Below, piece by piece: positions 7,729 through 13,098 of a stretch of DNA of 13,098 bases. The translations under genes were made by a program, and so were the position numbers. The stretch spans positions 1 to 13,098 of the forward strand of contig CANHKH010000052.1 of assembly GCA_947460165.1 (NCBI GenBank). Direction: 5' to 3'. Below the pieces are notes generated by a model that saw only the letters and a program-made list of their open reading frames with translations, did not search any database and was not told the origin of the DNA. This DNA is from Comamonadaceae bacterium. Its GTDB lineage: Bacteria; Pseudomonadota; Gammaproteobacteria; Burkholderiales; Burkholderiaceae_C. Positions within the stretch are counted from its first letter, which is position 1. Each line of letters opens with the position of its first letter.

Positions 7729-8498
7729 GCGGCCACCTTTCGTCCAATGTAGGCGGCCATCACGCGCTCATCGCGCGAGACCTCCTGGTAGCTTCCCTCG
7801 GTGAGCACCTCTCCGGCGGCCAGCACCGTGATGCGGTCGGCCAGGTCGGCCACCACGCCCAGGTTGTGCTCAACCATCAAAATGGTGCGCGTGCGCGAGA
7901 CGCGGCGTATCAAGGCCGACGTGGCTTTGACGTCTTCCAGCCCCATGCCGGAGGTGGGCTCGTCGAGCAGCAGCATTTCCGGGTCCAAGGCCAGCGTGGT
8001 GGCAATTTCCAGCGCCCTCTTGCGCCCGTAAGACAAATCACCGGCCACAGAAGAAGCCGCATCTTGCAGACCCACATCGGTCAGCAGCGCCATGCCCGCC
8101 TCGTCGAGTTCGCTCAGGGTTCGGTCGGAGCGCCAAAAATGCAGCGAGCTGCCCTGCTTGCGCTGCAGCGCCACCCGCACGTTGTCCAGCACGCTGAGGG
8201 TGGGAAAGATGGCCGAGATCTGGAAGCTGCGCACCATGCCCAACTGCGCCACCTTGGCCGCCGACAAGCGCGTGATGTCCCGGCCTTTGAAGAAGATGCT
8301 GCCCGCGGTGGGCTCGAGCATCTTGGTCAGCAGGTTGAAACACGTGGTCTTGCCGGCCCCGTTGGGACCAATGAGTGCGTGAATATGCCCCCGACGCACG
8401 CTCAAGTCGACGTCGTTGACCGCGGTAAAGCCCGCGAACTGCTTGCGCAGCCCACGCACTTGCACCAGCACTTCCGGGTTGTCGGCCATCTGCGTCAC
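7725..8498 (-). CDS. livG: ABC transporter ATP-binding protein LivG
   Basis: This is the partner ATPase of LivF, 257 residues. Walker A is GPNGAGKTT (44-52), the signature is LSYGRKR (155-161, the LivG form of LSGGQ), Walker B is MLLLDEPTSG with D179 and E180, and the switch histidine is in LMVEHNLGVV. The GTG at 8498 is preferred to the ATG three codons later (8489). AAGG lies five bases before the GTG but 14 before the ATG, and it overlaps the stop of the binding-protein gene, which ends only seven bases away. It is third in the operon. Its end overlaps livF by 4 bp. Confidence 0.95.
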   Translation of the reverse strand: MTQMADNPEVLVQVRGLRKQFAGFTAVNDVDLSVRRGHIHALIGPNGAGKTTCFNLLTKMLEPTAGSIFFKGRDITRLSAAKVAQLGMVRSFQISAIFPTLSVLDNVRVALQRKQGSSLHFWRSDRTLSELDEAGMALLTDVGLQDAASSVAGDLSYGRKRALEIATTLALDPEMLLLDEPTSGMGLEDVKATSALIRRVSRTRTILMVEHNLGVVADLADRITVLAAGEVLTEGSYQEVSRDERVMAAYIGRKVAA

Positions 8499-8503
8499 AG
8501 GGG

Positions 8504-8507
8504 CCTT
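8504..8507 (-). promoter_or_regulatory. livG: Ribosome binding site that decides the livG start
   Basis: AAGG on the minus strand overlaps the TAA of the upstream binding-protein gene and stands five bases from GTG 8498. The later ATG 8489 would be too far away. This supports the GTG start. Confidence 0.5.
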
Positions 8508-9741
8508 ACTTGATCAGCGAGCAAGCTTTGTCAGCGGGTCCAAAAGCCACGTTGGCCGGGATGGTGGCAAACGGTGCGTACAGGTCCCACTCGCCTTTGG
8601 ATTCTGAAGGCTTTTTCACCCGGAAGACATAGCCCTCGCGGATCACCCGGCCGTCTTCGCGGATGGTGCCGTTTTTGGTCATCACGTCGTTGATGGGGGT
8701 GGACTTCATTTTGGCCAGCACCGCAGCCGTGTCATCGGTGCCGGCTGCGGCCACCGCTTTGAGGTAGTGCTGTATGGAGCCATAAACCGAGGCCTGCACA
8801 AAGTTGGGCATCTTGCCAAAGCGCGTCCTGAAGCGGTTGGCAAACGCGCGGGTCTGCTCGTTTTGGTCCCAGTAATAGGGCTCGGTCACAAACAGGTCTT
8901 GCGCGTTGTTCAGGCCCAGGGCCTTGACGTCATGCAGGGTCAAGGCCAGGGCAGCCAGGCGCTGGCCGCGCTTGCGCAGGCCAAATTCCTCGGCCTGCTT
9001 GATCATGGCGGCGGCATGCGAGGTGGTGGTGGCCATGGCCACCACATCGGCCTTGGAGGCCTGGGCCTGCAGCAGCTGCGAGGAAAACTCAAACGAGCTG
9101 AGCGCGTGGGTGGTCGAGCCCACCACCTTGCCGCCGCCCGCCTCGATCATGCCCGTGGCGTCGCGCTGCACATTCCTGCCATAGGTGTAGTCGATGGTCA
9201 CAAAATACCAGTTCTTGCCGCCGGTCTCCAAGTTGGCCTTGATGGCGCCCAAGCTCTGTGAATAGGAGTTGTAAGTCCAGTGGATGCCGTTGGGCGAGCA
9301 GTTCTTGCCCGTCAGGTCCGAGCTGGCCGAGCTGTTGAAAATGGCGATGCGGTTTTTTTCCTTGGCCAGGTCTTGCACGCCCAGCGCCACGGTGGTGATG
9401 CCGATGTCAAAAATGGTGCGCACGCCGGAGTCGTACCACTGGCGGGCAATGGTCAGGCCGGTGTCGGGCTTGTTCAGGTGGTCGCCTTCGAGCAACTCAA
9501 TGGGGCGGTTGAGCACACGGCCGCCGAAATCTTCGATCGCCATCTTGGCCGCCACCACCGAGCCTGGCCCGGAGAGGTCGGCCACAAAGCCCGACATGTC
9601 GCTGAGCAGGCCGATTTTCAAAGGATTGGCCGCTTGCGCCCAAACGCCTGGCGCGCTCAGTGCCAAGCTGGCCGCCGCACAAGCGGCCAAGGTAAAGCGC
9701 CGCGTGGTGCGGCCGAGAGCAAAAGAGGGGGCTTTTTTCAT
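8506..9741 (-). CDS. Liv-type ABC transporter periplasmic substrate-binding protein
   Basis: This is a periplasmic binding protein of the LivK-like Peripla_BP_6 family that captures the solute for LivFGHM. It has 411 residues, within the 370-420 range of the family. The N-terminus carries MKKAPSFALGRTTRRF, a hydrophobic stretch and likely cleavage after VWAQA. The mature protein begins near NPLKIGLLSDMSG, followed by GPGSVVAAKMAIEDFGG and PDTGLTIARQWYD. The lower lobe includes the YTYGRNVQRD block. Two in-frame ATGs (9747 and 9741) are possible; GGAG is two bases from the first and eight from the second, so 9741 is preferred. It lies 36 bp after the aldehyde dehydrogenase and directly before livG. 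Two cysteines (NCSPNG and KACSLIK) could form a disulfide. The substrate is not predictable, but co-transcription with an aldehyde dehydrogenase argues against plain leucine uptake. Confidence 0.93.
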   Translation of the reverse strand: MKKAPSFALGRTTRRFTLAACAAASLALSAPGVWAQAANPLKIGLLSDMSGFVADLSGPGSVVAAKMAIEDFGGRVLNRPIELLEGDHLNKPDTGLTIARQWYDSGVRTIFDIGITTVALGVQDLAKEKNRIAIFNSSASSDLTGKNCSPNGIHWTYNSYSQSLGAIKANLETGGKNWYFVTIDYTYGRNVQRDATGMIEAGGGKVVGSTTHALSSFEFSSQLLQAQASKADVVAMATTTSHAAAMIKQAEEFGLRKRGQRLAALALTLHDVKALGLNNAQDLFVTEPYYWDQNEQTRAFANRFRTRFGKMPNFVQASVYGSIQHYLKAVAAAGTDDTAAVLAKMKSTPINDVMTKNGTIREDGRVIREGYVFRVKKPSESKGEWDLYAPFATIPANVAFGPADKACSLIK

Positions 9742-9749
9742 GGTCATGT

Positions 9750-9753
9750 CTCC
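9750..9753 (-). promoter_or_regulatory. Ribosome binding site favouring the second ATG of the binding-protein gene
   Basis: GGAG on the minus strand is eight bases from ATG 9741 but only two from ATG 9747. Normal spacing therefore supports the second ATG, shortening the protein by two residues. Confidence 0.45.
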
Positions 9754-9783
9754 GTGGTGGGGTGAGAAAGGGAAGCAAAAAAT

Positions 9784-11232
9784 TCAGGCGTGGTGCACAT
9801 ACTTCATGTGCAAGTAGCTGTGCAGGCCCTCGGGGCCGCCTTCTTGGCCGTAGCCGCTGTCTTTGAGGCCGCCAAAGGGCGCCTCAATGGCAGACACGGC
9901 AAAGGTGTTGATGCCTATGCCGCCGGCCTGCAGCTCGTCGCTGACCGTCACGGCGGTGGCGGCCGACTGCGTGAAGGCGTAGGCGGCCAGACCATAGGGC
10001 GTGTCGTTGGCCATGGCCAGGCCTTGCTCCAGGCTGGAGAAGCGGCGCACCAGGGCCAAGGGGCCAAAGGGCTCGATCTTCAGGGCTTGTGCGTTTTCGG
10101 GCGTGTCGACCAACAAGGTGGGGCGGAAAAAATAGCCCGCCCCGCCCATGCGCTGCCCGCCGGCCACCACCCGGCCGCCACCGGCCACGGCGTCGGCCAC
10201 CAAGGCCTCGATGGCGTCGACACGGCGAACATTGGCCAGCGCGCCCATTTGATGCGCTGTATCGAGACCGGGGCCGACTTTGAGCGCGTCCAGCGCCTGG
10301 CCGTAGCGCGCGACAAAGGCGTCGTGTATGCCCTCTTGCACCATGAAGCGCGTGGGCGAGGTGCACACCTGGCCCGCGTTGCGGCTCTTGCCCTGCACGC
10401 AGGTGGCCACCGTGCGCTCCAGGTCGGCGTCATCAAAAATCAGCACCGGGGCATGGCCGCCCAACTCCAGCGTGCAAGGCTTGGGGCCCATGCTGGCCAG
10501 CCGCGCCAGCTCGCGGCCCACGCCGGTGGAGCCGGTGAAGGTCACCTTGCGAATCAGGGGCGAGCTGATCAAGTGGGTGGACACCTCCGAAGGCACGCCA
10601 AACACCACATTGAGCACGCCTGCGGGCAGGCCCGCATCGGCCAGCGCTTGCGCCAGCACCAGCGAGGACATGGGCGTTTCCTCGGAGGGCTTGAGCACCA
10701 TGGTGCAGCCCGCGGCCAAGGCCGGGGCGATCTTGCGCGCCGGCAAGATGGCGGGAAAATTCCAGGGCGTGAAGGCCGCCACCGGGCCCAGCGGCTGGGG
10801 CACCACCAACTGGCGGGTGCCGCGCACCCGCGGTGGAATCACACGGCCATAGGAGCGCAGCGCCTCCTGGGCGTACCACTCAAAAGTTTCGGCGCTGAGC
10901 ATGAACTCCATGCGCGATTCCGCCAAGGTTTTGCCCTGCTCCAGCGTCATCAGCCGGGCCATGTCTTCGACCCGCTCGCGCACCAGCGAGGCGGTGCGCA
11001 TGAGCACGGCGGCGCGCTCTTGCGGCGACTTCAGGCGCCATGGATCAAAGGCTGCGGCTGCGGCCGCCAGCGCGTCGTCCAGGTCCTGCGGGCTGGCGCG
11101 CGGCACCTCGGCCAGCACCTGGCCGGTGGCCGGGTTGCGCACCTGGGCGGCCACGCCCTGGCCGCCAGCGCGCCACTGGCCGGCAATGTGCTGCCTGACG
11201 GTGGGATAGGCACTGGCGTCTGTCGCGGTCAT
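9784..11232 (-). CDS. NAD(P)-dependent aldehyde dehydrogenase, succinate-semialdehyde dehydrogenase-like
   Basis: This cytosolic ALDH-superfamily enzyme oxidises an aldehyde to the acid with NAD(P)+. It has 482 residues, a full-length domain. Catalytic features are intact: FTPWNFP with N158, KPSEETP with K181, the coenzyme loop FTGSTGVG (232-239), the general base E256 in LELGG, and the nucleophile C290 in RNAGQVC. EPFGPLA and NTFAVSAIEAPFGGLKDSGYG follow near the C-terminus. The pattern is closest to the GabD/succinate-semialdehyde group, but that group covers many semialdehydes, so no symbol is given. AAGGAG lies six bases before ATG 11232. It is the first gene of the operon that continues into the Liv importer and diverges from the hydrolase-BVMO unit across 183 bp. 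This suggests that it acts on a metabolite of the imported compound or of the BVMO/esterase products. Confidence 0.93.
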   Translation of the reverse strand: MTATDASAYPTVRQHIAGQWRAGGQGVAAQVRNPATGQVLAEVPRASPQDLDDALAAAAAAFDPWRLKSPQERAAVLMRTASLVRERVEDMARLMTLEQGKTLAESRMEFMLSAETFEWYAQEALRSYGRVIPPRVRGTRQLVVPQPLGPVAAFTPWNFPAILPARKIAPALAAGCTMVLKPSEETPMSSLVLAQALADAGLPAGVLNVVFGVPSEVSTHLISSPLIRKVTFTGSTGVGRELARLASMGPKPCTLELGGHAPVLIFDDADLERTVATCVQGKSRNAGQVCTSPTRFMVQEGIHDAFVARYGQALDALKVGPGLDTAHQMGALANVRRVDAIEALVADAVAGGGRVVAGGQRMGGAGYFFRPTLLVDTPENAQALKIEPFGPLALVRRFSSLEQGLAMANDTPYGLAAYAFTQSAATAVTVSDELQAGGIGINTFAVSAIEAPFGGLKDSGYGQEGGPEGLHSYLHMKYVHHA

Positions 11233-11264
11233 GAAAAGCTCCTTGATGCAATTTGGTCAGCGGA

Positions 11265-11292
11265 GCATATCGTACGCATCAGTACGGCTTAT
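11265..11292 (+). promoter_or_regulatory. Operator-like element, copy 2
   Basis: The stretch starts GCATATCGTACG and ends GTACGGCTTAT. It aligns without gaps with copy 1 (17 of 28) and copy 3 (18 of 28). It contains the exact inverted repeat CGTAC-six bases-GTACG at 11271-11286. It sits 33-60 bp upstream of the aldehyde dehydrogenase ATG, where it could control the minus-strand operon. No clean -35/-10 pair for that operon is visible. Confidence 0.5.
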
Positions 11293-11319
11293 CGGGTGTT
11301 TCCCTTAACTTGAACACTT

Positions 11320-11347
11320 GCATACCGTTGACAAGCATACGATTTAT
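11320..11347 (+). promoter_or_regulatory. Operator-like element, copy 3
   Basis: The stretch begins GCATACCGTTGACAAGCATA and continues into CGATTTAT. GCATA occurs twice with a 15-bp period, as in copy 1. It covers the -35 box TTGACA of the hydrolase promoter. Its start is 55 bp from the start of copy 2, about five helical turns, so two bound dimers could lie on roughly the same face of the DNA. Confidence 0.5.
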
Positions 11348-11357
11348 TCGGTAGGAT
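11328..11357 (+). promoter_or_regulatory. Putative sigma-70 promoter for the hydrolase-BVMO unit
   Basis: A perfect TTGACA (11328-11333) and TAGGAT (11352-11357) are separated by 18 bp. Transcription would start near 11364, leaving a leader of about 52 bases before ATG 11416. The -35 box lies inside operator-like copy 3, which would suit repression by the bound protein. The leader is GC-rich and contains the short palindrome GACGCGTC at 11371-11378. Confidence 0.6.
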
Positions 11358-11415
11358 GACACTCTGTATTGACGCGTCGGGTGCTTGGCCCCCGGCCTAG
11401 CTCACGGACACTCCC

Positions 11416-12357
11416 ATGGCGCTTCATCCTGTTGTTCAAAAAATGCTGCAAGCCATGCGCGCGGCTGGCCGACCCGCGCTGTCGGCGGGCAGCCCCGCGC
11501 AGGCCCGCGAAGTGGTCAGCGCCAGCCGCAGCGCCCTGGGCGCAGGGCCGCAGGTGGGCCCGGTCAGTGAGCTGAGGGTCCCCACGCGCGCAGGGCCGCT
11601 GGCGGCCAGGCTGTACCGCGCCCAGAGCGGCCAAGAGCCCGGCCTGGTGGTGTACCTGCACGGCGGCGGCTGGGTGTGCGGCTCGGTCGATGACTTTGAC
11701 GTGCTCGCGCGTGCGCTGGTGGACACATCAGGCTGTGCGGTGTTGTCTGTGGATTACCGCTTGGCGCCTGAATTTCCGTTTCCGGCGGGCTTGGAAGACG
11801 CGCAAGATGCCATGGTCTGGGCCCACGATCACATGGTCCAGCTGCTGGGCCATGGCGCGCGCTTGGTGGTCGCGGGCGACAGCGCCGGCGCCAACTTGGC
11901 CACCGTGGCGGCCACGCTGCTGCGCCAAAAAATCTCTATTGCTTTGCAGTGCCTGTTCTACCCCGTCACCGACGCCGACTTCAGCCGCGCCAGCTACCAG
12001 GCCCATGGCGAGGGCTTGCCACTCACACAAGCCGACATGCAGTGGTTTTTTGGCCTTTACGCCCCCCCAGCCCTGTGGCAAGAAGCGGAGATCTCGCCTG
12101 TGCGCCACCCCGATCTGGCCGGCAGTCCGCCGGCCTGGATTGCGGCGGCCGAGTACGACGTGCTGCACGACGAAGCGCTGGACTACGCGGCCCGGCTGCG
12201 CGCAGCGGGCGTGCCCGTCACCTTGCAGCGCGTCTTGGGCTTGCCGCATGGCTTTGCCCGCATGCTCAATTTGATTCCTGAGGCCGGTGCAGCGGTGAGT
12301 GACGCGGCTGAGCACATTCGCCTAGCCTGCGGCCCCATGAAGACCTCAGCCCTTTGA
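11416..12357 (+). CDS. Alpha/beta hydrolase, hormone-sensitive-lipase family (family IV) esterase
   Basis: This cytosolic carboxylester hydrolase has 313 residues, normal for the HSL family. The oxyanion-hole motif HGGGW is at 82-86. The catalytic triad is complete: S156 in GDSAG, D248 in EYDVLHDE and H278 in LPHGF. DYRLAPEFPFPA (113-124) is the usual strand between the oxyanion hole and the nucleophile. The ribosome site before ATG 11416 is weak (GGA at eight to nine bases), but the N-terminal cap helix HPVVQKMLQAM typical of the family begins right there. The next gene is a BVMO starting 17 bp after its stop, so the two are almost certainly co-transcribed. Esterase-BVMO pairs are known from ketone-degradation clusters, where the esterase splits the lactone or ester formed by the monooxygenase. 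I infer that role here. Confidence 0.93.
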   Translation: MALHPVVQKMLQAMRAAGRPALSAGSPAQAREVVSASRSALGAGPQVGPVSELRVPTRAGPLAARLYRAQSGQEPGLVVYLHGGGWVCGSVDDFDVLARALVDTSGCAVLSVDYRLAPEFPFPAGLEDAQDAMVWAHDHMVQLLGHGARLVVAGDSAGANLATVAATLLRQKISIALQCLFYPVTDADFSRASYQAHGEGLPLTQADMQWFFGLYAPPALWQEAEISPVRHPDLAGSPPAWIAAAEYDVLHDEALDYAARLRAAGVPVTLQRVLGLPHGFARMLNLIPEAGAAVSDAAEHIRLACGPMKTSAL

Positions 12358-12361
12358 ATTC

Positions 12362-12366
12362 AGGAG
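12362..12366 (+). promoter_or_regulatory. Ribosome binding site that sets the TTG start of the BVMO gene
   Basis: AGGAG stands eight bases before TTG 12375, directly after the hydrolase stop codon. No ATG or GTG lies in frame between it and the FAD-binding motif at a usable distance, so it defines the unusual TTG start. Confidence 0.6.
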
Positions 12367-12374
12367 AGACTGCG

Positions 12375-13098
12375 TTGACGACACCCCAGAGCGAACACTT
12401 TGACGCCGTGGTCGTGGGTGCCGGCTTTGCCGGCATGTACATGTTGCACCGCCTGCGCCAGCAAGGCCTGAAGGTGGTGGTCCTGGAGGCCGGCGACGAT
12501 GTGGGCGGCACCTGGTACTGGAACCGCTACCCCGGTGCGCGCTGCGACGTCGAAAGCATGGAGTATTCCTTCTCCTTCGATGAGGCGCTGCAGCAAGAGT
12601 GGCGCTGGAGCGAGCGCTACGCCGGTCAGCCCGAGATCTTGCGCTACATGAACCATGTGGCCGATAGGCTGGACCTGCGCCGCGACATGCGCATGAACAC
12701 CCGCGCCACCGACGCCGAGTTCGACCCCCAGACCAACCGCTGGACCGTGCTCACCCAAGGCGGCCAAAGCCTGCAAGCGCGCTTTTGCATCATGGCCACC
12801 GGCTGCCTGTCCAATGCCCAGGTGCCCAAGCTCCCAGGGCTGGCCGACTTCAAAGGCCGCTGGTTTCACACCGGTTTTTGGCCCCAAGAGGGCGTGGACT
12901 TCACGGGCAAGCGGGTGGGCATCATAGGCACAGGCTCCACCGCCATCCAGGCCATTCCCATTGTGGCCAAGCAGGCAGCGCATTTGACGGTGTTTCAGCG
13001 CACCGCGAACTACAGCATTCCGCTGCGCAACGGCCCGCTGACAGCCGAGGCCGAGCAAGCGGTCAAGCAGCGCTACCCCGCCTTGCGCGAGCAGGCGC
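12375..13098 (+). CDS. Type I Baeyer-Villiger monooxygenase (flavin-containing), C-terminus cut by window edge
   Basis: This FAD- and NADPH-dependent monooxygenase inserts oxygen next to a ketone carbonyl to give an ester or lactone. The first 241 codons are present of about 500-550 expected. The FAD Rossmann motif is VVVGAGFAGMY (G15, G17, G20), followed by GGTWYWNRYPGARCD (44-58) with the expected acidic residue E38 at the end of strand two. The diagnostic BVMO fingerprint FxGxxxHxxxWP is exact: FKGRWFHTGFWP at 159-170, with H165. The NADPH Rossmann motif GTGSTA follows at 185-190, then VFQRTANYSIP. The fingerprint separates it from ordinary N-oxygenating flavin monooxygenases. The start is TTG 12375 (MTTPQSEHFDAVVVGAG), supported by AGGAG eight bases upstream. 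It lies 17 bp after the esterase. The ketone substrate is unknown. Confidence 0.92.
   Translation, partial: MTTPQSEHFDAVVVGAGFAGMYMLHRLRQQGLKVVVLEAGDDVGGTWYWNRYPGARCDVESMEYSFSFDEALQQEWRWSERYAGQPEILRYMNHVADRLDLRRDMRMNTRATDAEFDPQTNRWTVLTQGGQSLQARFCIMATGCLSNAQVPKLPGLADFKGRWFHTGFWPQEGVDFTGKRVGIIGTGSTAIQAIPIVAKQAAHLTVFQRTANYSIPLRNGPLTAEAEQAVKQRYPALREQA

Noticed and set aside
9673..9684. A lipobox-like LAAC in the N-terminus of the Liv-type binding protein, which could suggest a lipoprotein.
   Set aside because: The hydrophobic stretch continues beyond the cysteine and a normal AQA cleavage site follows, so a soluble periplasmic protein is more likely. The RR before it is also a poor Tat match.
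9790..11313. A 507-codon open frame on the plus strand opposite the aldehyde dehydrogenase.
   Set aside because: It is rich in H, G, R, A and Q with no recognisable motif, as expected for the antisense frame of a GC-rich gene. The ALDH on the other strand has all catalytic motifs.
11371..11378. The 8-bp palindrome GACGCGTC in the hydrolase leader.
   Set aside because: It is too short to stand out in GC-rich DNA and has no second copy that I can see.
11372..11410. A possible riboswitch or attenuator in the hydrolase leader.
   Set aside because: Only very short GGCC-type stems are visible, with no conserved riboswitch core and no leader peptide or T-run.
12360..13058. A 232-codon minus-strand frame opposite the BVMO.
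   Set aside because: The plus-strand frame carries the FAD motif, the BVMO fingerprint and the NADPH motif; the antisense frame has none.

Overview
The window is GC-rich, tightly packed bacterial DNA with no RNA gene, mobile element or CRISPR array that I can see. A Bug-family (TctC-type) periplasmic binding protein, a complete LivFGHM-type ABC importer and short-chain acyl/ketone catabolic enzymes, all with G/C-rich third positions, suggest a betaproteobacterium. Burkholderiales, perhaps Comamonadaceae, is the best guess. That placement is an inference from gene content, not a database match.

Layout. (1) Positions 1-3027, minus strand: a CurA/leukotriene-B4-dehydrogenase-like NADP-dependent oxidoreductase, a zinc-free NADPH:quinone-reductase-like MDR protein translationally coupled to it, and a Bug binding protein that runs off the left edge. 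(2) Positions 3091-5118, plus strand: acetoacetyl-CoA synthetase (aacS), divergent from block 1. (3) Positions 5158-11232, minus strand: one long operon, transcribed as aldehyde dehydrogenase, Liv-type binding protein, LivG, LivF, LivH, LivM. It ends convergent with aacS across a short palindrome. (4) Positions 11416-13098, plus strand: an HSL-family alpha/beta hydrolase followed by a type I Baeyer-Villiger monooxygenase (BVMO) cut by the right edge.

How they may work together. A BVMO turns a ketone into an ester, an esterase splits the ester, an aldehyde dehydrogenase oxidises an aldehyde derived from it, and AacS activates acetoacetate. The reductases could act on enones or enoyl intermediates, and the Liv and Bug proteins could bring in the substrate. 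This reads as an uptake-plus-catabolism island for a ketone or carboxylic acid whose identity the sequence does not reveal.

The strongest non-coding observation is a 28-bp operator-like element present three times: once between the two divergent units at 3028-3090 and twice in the divergent region 11233-11415. It overlaps recognisable promoter elements at both places. It suggests that one regulator, not encoded in this window, controls all four transcription units.
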